47,640 nt of DNA from Thermoplasmata archaeon (GTDB lineage: Archaea; Thermoplasmatota; Thermoplasmata; Thermoplasmatales; Thermoplasmataceae). This document shows, one piece after another, positions 38,697 to 47,640 of this stretch (position 1 is its first letter; each line of letters opens with the position of its first letter). A program made the position numbers and the translations under genes. The DNA lies in assembly GCA_021785735.1 (NCBI GenBank), contig JAJYEP010000003.1, positions 1 to 47,640 of the forward strand, given 5' to 3'. The notes below the pieces were generated by a model. That model did not search any database. It was not told the origin of the DNA and saw only the letters and a list, made by a program, of their open reading frames with translations.

Positions 38697-39026
38697 CTAT
38701 TTGAAATTGGTTTCAGTGAGGATTATTTCGTTTGTGACTCCCTTTCCCATCCTCACAACCACCCCTTTGTTCTCTAAGGATGTAAGCGTTCTGGATATTG
38801 ATGCCTTTGATGCATCTATTGTGGTCGCTATCTTGCTTTGAAGCATTTTATTTCCATTGGTCTTTATAAGTTCTATGACTTCAAGCTCTAAGTTTGTAAA
38901 GTATTCCGAGTTCACTCTAGTCATTGAAGTAGTGTCACCAGATGGGCGCATCTCATCTGACCTTGATAAGATAATAGTTCGGAATTCTCCATTTTTAGGT
39001 CGTAATATGGGATAAAGCGTCATCAA
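38697..39026 (-). CDS. winged-HTH regulator
   Basis: FTNLELEVIELIKTNGNKMLQSKIATTIDASKASISRTLTSLENKGVVVRMGKG. Confidence 0.75.
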   Translation of the reverse strand: MMTLYPILRPKNGEFRTIILSRSDEMRPSGDTTSMTRVNSEYFTNLELEVIELIKTNGNKMLQSKIATTIDASKASISRTLTSLENKGVVVRMGKGVTNEIILTETNFK

Positions 39027-39256
39027 CCCTTTAACGGAAAGTGCAGAAATTGCAAGTTAACTATTATAATCCCTGTAAAAAGGTAGAAAAAATTTTCAGT
39101 CACCCTGCCATCAAGGTAAACAACAACCACAAAAAATGTTATCGAGATGACTATGATAAGGAGAGAGAGCAACAGGGAGATACCGTAGAATATAAGCCGT
39201 CTTATACCCTGTGGTCCTCCGGACGCTGGGAATGCAGAATCTGTGCTCCTTCTCAT
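39023..39256 (-). CDS. small two-TM membrane protein
   Basis: MRRSTDSAFPASGGPQGIRRLIFYGISLLLSLLIIVISITFFVVVVYLDG... Confidence 0.5.
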   Translation of the reverse strand: MRRSTDSAFPASGGPQGIRRLIFYGISLLLSLLIIVISITFFVVVVYLDGRVTENFFYLFTGIIIVNLQFLHFPLKG

Positions 39257-39276
39257 CGATCGATATACTCTATGAT

Positions 39277-39987
39277 TTATTGGACATAAACTGTCCCTGT
39301 CATCCAGCCAGCAGTGGACATTGCACCTCCCCATCCTGATGAACCTGTGCCACAAGCAGCCTCGCATTGCCAGGTCATGCTTCCGGTGCTGTTAAGATAA
39401 AATGATGCGATTTCAGTGTATCCCGCCATGACAGGAATGTTAACAATGGTGCTTGATCCTTGTAAGATGGTAAAAGTATGCAATACTTTTGATGCAGGGA
39501 ATGATGTCATATTAGTTGACCAGGACTCTGAAGTATTGCTTCCCATAGCGGTAGTGCCGTTTATTGCAAGGACCTTGTCATTCAGTATTCCACTGGCTGT
39601 CAAATACTGCGATGGTACAGAGGCATTACCCATATCATACGATGTGATGGTGACAGTTATCTTGGTGTGTGTAGGCAGCGTAATATTAGAAGTGGACTGA
39701 AGAGAACCATTCACAACCTCATAGTACCTGGGTTGAGCTCCAACTGAACTGTTGTAATTTGCGTCCATGACTTCTATCAAATCAAGGTGATATGCGCCAA
39801 TCATCTGCTGATTACTACTATGGCTACTGATAACAGCGACCTGATGGTCATAAGCAACACCAATCCCAACTCCTCCTATAATCACTATCGCGGAAACAAT
39901 GGCGTAGAAAACCTTTTCCTGCATAATGAAAGAATGGTTGAGAAATCTTAAAAGTTCCCTTATCACAATGCAAAGGAATTGCATCAT
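39277..39987 (-). CDS. membrane-anchored cupredoxin-like protein
   Basis: N-terminal TM; H in KVLHTFTI; C-terminal MTWQCEAACGTGSSGWGGAMSTAGWMTGTVYV (CuA-like Cys pair). Confidence 0.65.
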   Translation of the reverse strand: MMQFLCIVIRELLRFLNHSFIMQEKVFYAIVSAIVIIGGVGIGVAYDHQVAVISSHSSNQQMIGAYHLDLIEVMDANYNSSVGAQPRYYEVVNGSLQSTSNITLPTHTKITVTITSYDMGNASVPSQYLTASGILNDKVLAINGTTAMGSNTSESWSTNMTSFPASKVLHTFTILQGSSTIVNIPVMAGYTEIASFYLNSTGSMTWQCEAACGTGSSGWGGAMSTAGWMTGTVYVQ

Positions 39988-40160
39988 GACTGTTCATAAT
40001 GTATAATAAACGATCAGGAAAGATTATTGTGTACTTTTCAGCACCAGAATCCTGATGGGAAAAATCAGGATTGCGAGGTTCATCGCGTTGAAACTCCCAT
40101 TACTTGTTGTGTTTAAGGTGTGGTTTTTATCGTCTTCCTCAGGGTTTGGAAAGAAAAAAA

Positions 40161-40232
40161 TGGACCGGTCGGGATTTGAACCCGAGACCTCCTGCTTGCG
40201 AAGCAGGCGATCTACCGCTGATCTACCGGCCC
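40161..40232 (-). tRNA. tRNA-Ala (anticodon CGC)
   Basis: GGGCCGGTAGATCAGCGGTAGATCGCCTGCTTCGCAAGCAGGAGGTCTCGGGTTCAAATCCCGACCGGTCCA; full cloverleaf, G3:U70 identity pair, A73. Confidence 0.95.
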
Positions 40233-40411
40233 TATCGATTTAATATTCGCACAATCTGATTATGGACTGAACTGGTAATTTCTGATTCTTATTCAATACT
40301 TATGCTCTGAACCCACATACCTGTCACATTTAGATAATACGCTTTGGAAGGTGTAAGCTTCATCTCATCGATAGAAGCATTGATACGCTGATCTGCAATG
40401 AAAGGAGGCAG

Positions 40412-41974
40412 ATGACATCAGACCGGTTAGCGGAACCACTTGGCGACATCACTCCGAGGGAGTACCAGGTGAGCATTGCAAGGCAGTGTCTTCAGAAGAA
40501 CACGATGGTTGTTCTGCCGACCGGCCTCGGGAAAACGGTGATAGCCGCGCTTGCGATCAGGGAGATACTCGACAGAGGTGGAAGGGCGCTGTTTCTGGCT
40601 CCCACCAAACCACTGGTGAGCCAGCATGGCCGGACCCTGAAAAACTTGCTCGGAATGCCGGACAGAGTGGGCCTTCTCACCGGCGAGACCGGGCAATCCA
40701 GAAGAGAGGGAATTCTCTCCAGCAGCGTTGTTGTGTCCACGCCACAGACCATAGAGAACCTTGTGGATTCCGGGAAGATCGATCTGTCCGCATATGGAAT
40801 ACTGGTGTTCGACGAGGTTCACAGGGCATCCGGAAATTACGCTTACGTGAAGATAGCCAAAGCCTATCTCGCGAGTTCTGCAGGGCTTATCCTGGGCATG
40901 ACCGCAAGTCCCGGCGGTGACCGATCGAAACTCAATGTCCTGATGAAGATCATGGGATTCCAGAATGCCGTCATAAAGTCGGAGGACGATCCCGACGTCA
41001 GGAAATACGTACAGGAAACACGAACGGAGATCGTGAGGATCAAGAGGCCGCCGGAGGTTGACGAGATTCTGGCAATAGCGAGGAAAATCCTTTCAGAAAT
41101 ATCAGCAAAGCTCCAGAAGTCCGATGAATTCAGCGGAGTCCGCCTCACGAGGAAGGAGGTTGCGTCCGCCATCAGCGATCTTTCGGGCAGGGCAAGGAGC
41201 GGGGAACCGGAACTGTTCAACCTCATTCCCGTGGCTACTTCATACATAAGGTTCGATTACGCTGTGGAATACCTTGAAAGCCAGGGGGTGGAGATTTTCC
41301 AGGAGTACCTGCTGCAGATAATCAACAGTGAGGACAAATCAATGCAGCGCACCGCAAGGATACTCAGGTCATTCCCCGAATTCGAGAGCATGATGAGGAT
41401 GACTGCTGATTTCATGGAGCACGGCGACAACCCCAAGATGATGTACGTCAAACGGTTATGCGAGGACAGGCTCACGAGCAACCCCGGCGGAAAGATTCTT
41501 GTGTTCACGCACTTCCGGAAGACGTCGGAAATACTCACCGAGTATCTCTCAAGGAATTCCCCCGGACTGAAGGTTGCAAGGTTTGTCGGCCAGGGGACGA
41601 AGGGCGAGGACAGGGGCATGAACCAGAAGACCCAGGAATCCGTGCTCGATGACTTCCGGAACGGGAAGTACAGGGTTCTGGTTGCCACAAGCGTCGCCGA
41701 GGAGGGCCTCGACATACCTTCCACGGATCTTGTCATATTCTATGAGCCAATACCATCGGACATAAGATCGATCCAGAGGCGCGGAAGGACGGGCAGGAAC
41801 AGGGCAGGGGAGGTCGTGATACTGACCTACGAGGGAAGCAGGGACATCGGGTATCTCCTGTCAAGCATGAACAAGGAATCAAGGATGAGGAAGAACCTCT
41901 ACTCTCTTTCGAGGGAAAATGAATCTTCTCCCGTATCACGGAAAAAGGATTTCGACCTCTACGACTTCAGCTGA
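40412..41974 (+). CDS. Hef-type SF2 helicase (helicase part only)
   Basis: LPTGLGKT, FDEVHRASG, GMTASPGGD, SVAEEGLDIPSTDLV, QRRGRTGR; no ERCC4 nuclease/HhH after ~520 aa. Confidence 0.88.
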   Translation: MTSDRLAEPLGDITPREYQVSIARQCLQKNTMVVLPTGLGKTVIAALAIREILDRGGRALFLAPTKPLVSQHGRTLKNLLGMPDRVGLLTGETGQSRREGILSSSVVVSTPQTIENLVDSGKIDLSAYGILVFDEVHRASGNYAYVKIAKAYLASSAGLILGMTASPGGDRSKLNVLMKIMGFQNAVIKSEDDPDVRKYVQETRTEIVRIKRPPEVDEILAIARKILSEISAKLQKSDEFSGVRLTRKEVASAISDLSGRARSGEPELFNLIPVATSYIRFDYAVEYLESQGVEIFQEYLLQIINSEDKSMQRTARILRSFPEFESMMRMTADFMEHGDNPKMMYVKRLCEDRLTSNPGGKILVFTHFRKTSEILTEYLSRNSPGLKVARFVGQGTKGEDRGMNQKTQESVLDDFRNGKYRVLVATSVAEEGLDIPSTDLVIFYEPIPSDIRSIQRRGRTGRNRAGEVVILTYEGSRDIGYLLSSMNKESRMRKNLYSLSRENESSPVSRKKDFDLYDFS

Positions 41975-42962
41975 TCTCGCTTCCGGCGTTGACAAGCCTT
42001 GCGACGAGTGCATCAAGCTGTATCTTTTCGTTTGCACCCTCAACAAGTCTGAATTCCGTCTCAGCCAGTGCAATTATGACCGCGATCTTCCTCCTCGGAT
42101 CGGTCTGTGATCTCCTTATGGCGGAGTGCATGCCCCTGACGATGTCTATACCCGAAAGCCCCTTCTGCATCATCAGGTCGTCCACCATGCCCATGGCCTG
42201 GTTGAAGTCCTGCTGCTCCACCGAGAATGCGAGAATCCTCTCAAATTCCTTCGACGATGCCATGCCGGCGATGTCGTAGATCTTCATGGCTGATATGTCC
42301 CCGGAGAAGTGGGCGGCCTGCAGGATGTTTATGGCATTCCTCATGTCCCCGCCGGAGACGTCCGCAATGGCGTCCGCGGATTCCTCAGAGAGCTCGAAAC
42401 CCTCGCTTTTTGCGATGTCGAACATCTTCCTCCTGAGTTCTGCCTCGCTCAGCGGCCGGAATCTCAGGATCACGCATCTTGACTGAATGGGAGGAATGAT
42501 CTGTGATGAATAGTTGCAGGAAAATATGAACCTGGTCGTCGAGGAATAAATCTCCATGGTTCTCCTGAGCGCAGCCTGCGCCTCCGATGTGAGCTGGTCC
42601 GCCTCGTCCAGGAATATGATCTTGAAGCCTCTTGGATTGGAGGGCATTATCCTTGCGTAGTCCTTCACGCTCACCATGCCCTCGTACTTGTCGTCCCGGT
42701 CCTCATGGCCCCTTATGACGTTTATCCCCCTGTTGTTGGAGGCATTGAGCTCGAGAAAATTCTCCTTCCAGGTCTCGCCGAAAAGCTCCATGGCGACGGC
42801 CATTGCGGATGCGGTCTTGCCCGTGCCTGCCGGTCCGGAGAATATGATATGCGGCAGCTGCCCGGACTGCACGAAAGCCTTGAGCTTCCTGACTGCATCA
42901 TCCTGCCCGTAAATCCCGGAAAGATCCTTCGGCCTGTACTTCTCGATCCATACCTCGTTCAT
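41967..42962 (-). CDS. rfcS: replication factor C small subunit
   Basis: MNEVWIEKYRPKDLSGIYGQ, GPAGTGKT, FLDEADQLTSEAQAALRRTME; start could be 42989. Confidence 0.95.
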   Translation of the reverse strand: MNEVWIEKYRPKDLSGIYGQDDAVRKLKAFVQSGQLPHIIFSGPAGTGKTASAMAVAMELFGETWKENFLELNASNNRGINVIRGHEDRDDKYEGMVSVKDYARIMPSNPRGFKIIFLDEADQLTSEAQAALRRTMEIYSSTTRFIFSCNYSSQIIPPIQSRCVILRFRPLSEAELRRKMFDIAKSEGFELSEESADAIADVSGGDMRNAINILQAAHFSGDISAMKIYDIAGMASSKEFERILAFSVEQQDFNQAMGMVDDLMMQKGLSGIDIVRGMHSAIRRSQTDPRRKIAVIIALAETEFRLVEGANEKIQLDALVARLVNAGSEIS

Positions 42963-43061
42963 GATTCTCACAGATGGGTGATTCAGCATGGCATCGCCTT
43001 TATAAGAAATTTGGTCTGTCCACCCGGCAGTCTCATTCCATATCACCGGAAAGGCGACTGA

Positions 43062-43616
43062 ATGGTTTATCTAATACAATTTGATCTGGTATCGATCCAG
43101 TTGGCATTCAGAACCTTATCAGCGGACAGGAGCAGCATGAGGGACGATGTGCTGAGCCTCGTCTACATAATGATGGCGGTCATCGGGGGCTGGGTGAATG
43201 CCCAGGGACAGTGGGTCAAGGACTTCTCCTACAGCAAGGTGGTGAACCTTCCGCTCTTCTCCTGGACATTCACCGCCTCCGGTGTCTCGTGGTACAGCGT
43301 GGGGTTGTTCGATGACATCCTGGGCACGGTTATGATCATAACAGGCCTCATAATGTTCAGGAGGCATTCGCAGATCGATCTCCGCATTGTGAGGAATTTT
43401 CTCTTTTTCATACCGTTCCTTGCCGCATATTTTGTCATGGATTTTGCGAACGTTTACCTGTTTCTGTCCTACTATTATGGAAGCCTGTCCATAACGCTCT
43501 ACGGTGAGATATGGAACACTGTGCTCTATTTCGGCATGCTGCCCATGCTGATCCTGTCATGCATAATCATACTGTCAGCGGACAGATCCTCAATGGCCCG
43601 ATCTGGGAACGTTTAA
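43062..43616 (+). CDS. membrane protein
   Basis: 184 aa, multiple TM segments; start possibly 43137. Confidence 0.6.
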   Translation: MVYLIQFDLVSIQLAFRTLSADRSSMRDDVLSLVYIMMAVIGGWVNAQGQWVKDFSYSKVVNLPLFSWTFTASGVSWYSVGLFDDILGTVMIITGLIMFRRHSQIDLRIVRNFLFFIPFLAAYFVMDFANVYLFLSYYYGSLSITLYGEIWNTVLYFGMLPMLILSCIIILSADRSSMARSGNV

Positions 43617-43640
43617 TAAACGAATCCATAATCATAGATC

Positions 43641-44267
43641 ATGGGAATGGGAAGTGCATCGATTGTGGTCCTTGCCTCAGGGGAGGGCACCAACCTCCAG
43701 GCCATAATGGACGCCATCGCAAGGGGCGAACTGGACTGCACAGTCTCTCTGGTCGTATCCGACGTGAGGGATGCCAGGGCACTTGAACGGGCCAGGAATT
43801 CCGGGATAACCGCCGTACACTTCCCGAGGGAGAAGAGGACCCAGGACGAGTATTCCGATGCTCTCAGGGATCTCATAATGTCGTATCCGCACGATTTCAT
43901 AGTGCTTGCCGGGTTCCTCAAGATTCTTTCCGGAAGTTTCATCCGGGCATTCCCGAACAGGATAATAAACATCCATCCGTCGCTGCTGCCATGCTTCGGA
44001 GGAAAGGGCTTCTATGGCGAGAAGGTCCATAAGTCGGTGATAGAGAGCGGCGCCAGGATATCCGGATGCACAGTCCACTTTGTAACGGAGGACGTTGACC
44101 TCGGGCCCATAATAGACCAGGAATCTGTGCCGGTGCTTGACAGAGACACGCCGGAACAGCTTGCCATGAGGATACATCCCGTTGAACACCAACTGCTGGT
44201 GAGATCCATCCGGCTGCTTGTGAGCGGAAGATATGAAATAATTGGAAAAAGAGTGGTAAGGACCTGA
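43641..44267 (+). CDS. purN: phosphoribosylglycinamide formyltransferase
   Basis: IVVLASGEGTNLQAIMDA, VLAGFLKILSGSFIRAFPNRIINIHPSLLPCFGGKGFYG, SGCTVHFVTEDVDLGPII. Confidence 0.95.
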   Translation: MGMGSASIVVLASGEGTNLQAIMDAIARGELDCTVSLVVSDVRDARALERARNSGITAVHFPREKRTQDEYSDALRDLIMSYPHDFIVLAGFLKILSGSFIRAFPNRIINIHPSLLPCFGGKGFYGEKVHKSVIESGARISGCTVHFVTEDVDLGPIIDQESVPVLDRDTPEQLAMRIHPVEHQLLVRSIRLLVSGRYEIIGKRVVRT

Positions 44268-44310
44268 TTGAAAGGAAAATAAATTTTGGAAAAGGTTTCA
44301 GGGAACGAGT

Positions 44311-44715
44311 TCACTCATCAAGCGCGAACTTGTATCCGTACATGATGACTCCGCTCTTCCCGTCCTCCCTTATTCTGCGGAAGACAGCGCGGACCCTCTT
44401 TCCCATCTTAACCTCGTCCGGATCACAGTCCACGATCTGCCCGGTGAGCGATGGTCCCTCGTCGAGCTTTATTATTGCCATGACGTAGGGCCGCTGCCTC
44501 GAGAAGGTAGGCGGTGCATCATGCACCACTGTGAACGATACAATCTCGCCAAGGCCCGAAAGATCGGTCTCCTTTATCTTGCCGATGGACTCGCGATGGC
44601 ATTTCGGGCATATGTCCCTGGGCGGGAAATAAACCGTGCCGCAGTTGTTGCATTTGTGACCGATGAGCCTGTACCTGTGATCCGCCTCTCTCCATATGCT
44701 TGATAGTTCTCCCAT
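44311..44715 (-). CDS. DUF35 OB-fold/zinc-ribbon protein
   Basis: GHKCNNCGTVYFPPRDICPKCHRES; partner of thiolase/HMGS. Confidence 0.9.
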   Translation of the reverse strand: MGELSSIWREADHRYRLIGHKCNNCGTVYFPPRDICPKCHRESIGKIKETDLSGLGEIVSFTVVHDAPPTFSRQRPYVMAIIKLDEGPSLTGQIVDCDPDEVKMGKRVRAVFRRIREDGKSGVIMYGYKFALDE

Positions 44716-45888
44716 TTAATCGCCTCCCACGATGTGAACGATGGATGTCGAACCTGAGCCCGCCATGTTGTGGAGCATGGCATGCTCCGGATCCTTTATC
44801 TGTCTCTCCCCCGCCTTGCCCCTGAACTGCAGGTATGCCTCCACGAACTGGCCGACGCCGGTTGCGCCCATGGGGTTTCCCTTCGCCTTGAGCCCGCCCG
44901 AAGGATTCACCGGAATTCTTCCCCTGAGTGAAATTTCATCCGGAACGAGATCCTTCGCGCTTCCCTTCTTTGCAAATCCAAGGTCCTCAAGCGCCAGGAG
45001 GCCGTATATGCTGTATGAATCGTTCAGTTCAACAAAGGATATGTCGTCATTCCTGACCTTCGCCTGATCAAGTGCCTTCCTAGCAGCTATTGCCGTGGAA
45101 TCCAGCCTGTAGAGCGATGCCCTGCTGTGAAGTGCAAGATAATCCTGCGCAATTCCCGATCCCTGAATCCTGACGCCCTCCATCCCGTTCTTCTTCATGT
45201 ACCTGTCCGATGCCAGGACAAGTGCTGAAGCGCCGTCGCTTATGGGGCTGCAGTCCATGATGTTCAGCGGGTCTGCAACCATGGTTGAGTTCATGGCGGC
45301 ATCAAGCGTCAGCTTGTTCCTGTAATGCGCAGACGGATTCTTGGATGCGTTCTCATGATCATTGACAGAAATCATGGCGAGAGTCTCCTTGTCCACATGG
45401 AAATCAGCCATGTACTTTCTTGCCGACATTGCGGCGAGTGCAGCGGGTGTTGCACCGAAGAAAGCCTCCCATTCCCTGTCCAGCGTTGTGCTCATCATGT
45501 CCAGCATCTCCGATCCGTATATGTCGGTCATCTTCTCGACCCCGCCGACCATGGCCACGTCGTACTCGCCGGATCTTATTGCAAGATAAGCCTCCCTGAC
45601 AGCTGCCGCTCCGGATGCAGATGATGCCTCCACCCTCACGGCGGGGATGTTGTTGCTTGCCAGCCCCGAGAAGTCTGCTATGAGCGATCCGATGTCGTTC
45701 TGCCCGTTCACGGTTCCGGAAAGGCTGCTGCTGCCGTAGAGAATCTGTATGTCCCTTGAATAGATCCCCGCATTCTCAACTGCTTTCAGACCAGCCTCGA
45801 CAGCGATCTCCCTCAGTGACCTGTCCCATAGCTCGCCATACTTTGTCTCTCCCGATCCAACAATGTAAACTTCACTCAATGTTCTCAC
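44716..45888 (-). CDS. thiolase-family acetyl-CoA acetyltransferase
   Basis: [57 protein letters not shown]. Confidence 0.92.
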   Translation of the reverse strand: MRTLSEVYIVGSGETKYGELWDRSLREIAVEAGLKAVENAGIYSRDIQILYGSSSLSGTVNGQNDIGSLIADFSGLASNNIPAVRVEASSASGAAAVREAYLAIRSGEYDVAMVGGVEKMTDIYGSEMLDMMSTTLDREWEAFFGATPAALAAMSARKYMADFHVDKETLAMISVNDHENASKNPSAHYRNKLTLDAAMNSTMVADPLNIMDCSPISDGASALVLASDRYMKKNGMEGVRIQGSGIAQDYLALHSRASLYRLDSTAIAARKALDQAKVRNDDISFVELNDSYSIYGLLALEDLGFAKKGSAKDLVPDEISLRGRIPVNPSGGLKAKGNPMGATGVGQFVEAYLQFRGKAGERQIKDPEHAMLHNMAGSGSTSIVHIVGGD

Positions 45889-46927
45889 CGAAAACCAGTT
45901 TTTTCTTGTATTTGGCGTAGATTGCGTAATCCACCCACCTGACTTTGCTCATCATCTTCCTCACGGTCGGAGCCGAACTCCTGTCCATCTCCTCTATGGC
46001 ATCCGTGACGGTTATGTCGAACGCGTCCGATCCCGCGCCGGATCCGAATGACACGGCAAGAATCCTGTCACCGGATTTTGCCACGTCAAGTATCGCCGAC
46101 AATCCGGTCATCATCGATGCGGAATAGGTGTTGCCTATGTACGGGGTCACAAGGCCCTCCTTGTATTGCGATTCCTTGAAGCCGAGCATCTTTGCTGCCC
46201 TGGTCGGGAATTTCCCGTTGGGCTGGTGAAACACGGCATAGTCGTAATCCTCCGGCTTTGTCTTCATTCTCTCCATCATCCTGCTGGATGCGCCGATCAC
46301 ATGCTTGAAGTATGCAGGCTCTCCGGTGAATCTTTCGCCGTGTGTTGGATAGGGCTGCCCCTCCCTCCTCCAGAAATCAGGAGTGTCGGAAGTGACGGAA
46401 AGTGTGTCGTTGATCTCCGCCACCGGGTGATCATTTCCGACGATTATTGCGGTGCCTCCCGCTGAGGCGGAATATTCCAGTGCATCTCCGGGAGCTCCCT
46501 GGGACGTGTCGGAACCGATTGCAAGGCCGTACTTGATCAGGCCGGAGTCAACCATGGCCTTTACGTTCTGCACGCCGGCTGTGCCTGCCTTGCATGCGAA
46601 TTCGTAATCAGCGGCAAAGAGCTCGAAACTTGCTCCGATCGCCGACCCGACTATGGTTGCAGTGGGCTTGACCGCATAGGGATGGGATTCGGAACCGACG
46701 TAAATCGCGCCGATATCCCTGGGATTGATCTTTCTCCACCTGATGGCATTTCTTGCAGCCTCGACAGAAATTGTGGCCACGTCCTCATCGGGTGCAGGAA
46801 CAGACTTGCTCTGGATTCCTATCCCGTTCTTTATATTCTCAGGATCCTCCCCCCATACCCTTGCTATCTCCTCGGATTTGATCCTGAAGGTGGGTATGTA
46901 GGAGCCATAACTCATTATGCCAGACAT
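45872..46927 (-). CDS. hydroxymethylglutaryl-CoA synthase
   Basis: [70 protein letters not shown]. Confidence 0.95.
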   Translation of the reverse strand: MSGIMSYGSYIPTFRIKSEEIARVWGEDPENIKNGIGIQSKSVPAPDEDVATISVEAARNAIRWRKINPRDIGAIYVGSESHPYAVKPTATIVGSAIGASFELFAADYEFACKAGTAGVQNVKAMVDSGLIKYGLAIGSDTSQGAPGDALEYSASAGGTAIIVGNDHPVAEINDTLSVTSDTPDFWRREGQPYPTHGERFTGEPAYFKHVIGASSRMMERMKTKPEDYDYAVFHQPNGKFPTRAAKMLGFKESQYKEGLVTPYIGNTYSASMMTGLSAILDVAKSGDRILAVSFGSGAGSDAFDITVTDAIEEMDRSSAPTVRKMMSKVRWVDYAIYAKYKKKLVFGENIE

Positions 46928-47544
46928 ATAATACCAGACAGAATAGGGCTACGATATATATAAAAATTAACGATTATCGGTTCGTCACTTGACGTATAAA
47001 TATCCTCATGTTTTTGGAATGAGCCCTGATACAGCAAGGTCATGAATGCATTCAGCTTCCTGCCGTTCAGTTCATCCCTTGATTCAACTCCTGTCAGTCT
47101 GATTGCGGATCGTACCTCCCGGCTGAAAAACATCTCAATAATATTGTTGAAAAAAGTGATAACCATGTGGCTTTTTTGGAAAGTCCTCACCCGCCATTTG
47201 TTGTGCCTTCATTCAGTATCTACAGGTTAGCATGCCAGTTCAATTGGATTTTTCCCAAAGGGTTCAATCGTGTTTACCCCTGACCAGCTCATGAAACCGG
47301 ATATGTTCCCTGAAAATGTATCGAGTTAGGGACGGAGGCTGGGCGGGCTGATCATGTTTGTGGAGACAGATAAACTGCTGAGAGAAGATCTGTGCGAATT
47401 TGGCTTCGCTGCACAGGTGATGCATACTGGTAAGATTCAGCAGTGTTCAAACTGGTAGATTTAATGTGTACAGTGGTGATGAACAAGCCGCCTTTGCACA
47501 CAATTTTCCCTTAAAATGATACATCAAAGGATATGTACGGTTAA

Positions 47545-47564
47545 CACACATGACCATATGTGTG
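47545..47564. promoter_or_regulatory. inverted repeat CACACAT-n6-ATGTGTG, candidate antitoxin operator
   Basis: Overlaps the start of the RHH-like ORF at 47560; resembles the palindrome at 31070-31087. Confidence 0.4.
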
Positions 47565-47640
47565 CACTCAAAGACTGAATTTAACCTTACCTGATGATGT
47601 TTCAGAAATTCTCAAAACTAAAAAGAATAAATCGAAGTTC
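47560..47640 (+). CDS. N-terminus of a CopG/RHH-type antitoxin (partial, runs off window)
   Basis: GTG start reads MCTQRLNLTLPDDVSEILKTKKNKSKF, typical RHH antitoxin; not in the supplied ORF track. Confidence 0.55.
   Translation, partial: MCTQRLNLTLPDDVSEILKTKKNKSKF

Noticed and set aside
40055-40243. 62-aa plus-strand ORF (…MDRSGFEPETSCLRSRRSTADLPALSI)
   Set aside because: It is the antisense translation of the tRNA-Ala gene, a classic spurious ORF.
41257-41736. Minus-strand 159-aa ORF inside the Hef gene
   Set aside because: Antisense shadow of a well-supported helicase.
46915-47190. 91-aa minus-strand ORF
   Set aside because: No recognisable motif and overlaps the HMGS promoter region; insufficient support.

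Overview
Archaeal chromosome segment. RFC small subunit, a Hef-type helicase, the HMG-CoA synthase/thiolase/DUF35 cluster and a TRASH-domain regulator point to Thermoplasmatales, though this is an inference. Left part (~0-10.9 kb): sulfur/redox genes (DsrE-like, FmdE-like, SQR-like, DUF1641), two MFS transporters with a divergent TetR regulator, a PD-(D/E)XK + DUF2075 helicase and a MEMO-like protein. Middle (~11-40 kb): accessory region with decayed membrane protein genes, a secreted two-gene unit, several VapBC-type toxin-antitoxin (TA) modules, Fic, TPR, a second nuclease/DUF2075 helicase, IS and helicase relics, and a copper island. Right part (40.2-47 kb): tRNA-Ala(CGC), Hef, RfcS, PurN and mevalonate-pathway genes. 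Main finding: the accessory region is punctuated by at least eight same-orientation copies of a ~39-bp repeat. Its first 19 nt equal the 3' end of the tRNA-Ala gene at 40161-40232 (19/19 in the nearest copy), followed by a conserved ~20-nt arm not present in the tRNA. The intervals between copies mostly carry one functional module each (vapBC, Fic+TPR, vapBC, vapBC, MarR, vapBC, copper island). This looks like a tRNA-anchored serial-integration or cassette-like array with no recognisable integrase in the window. All calls come from reading sequence and motifs; no searches were run.
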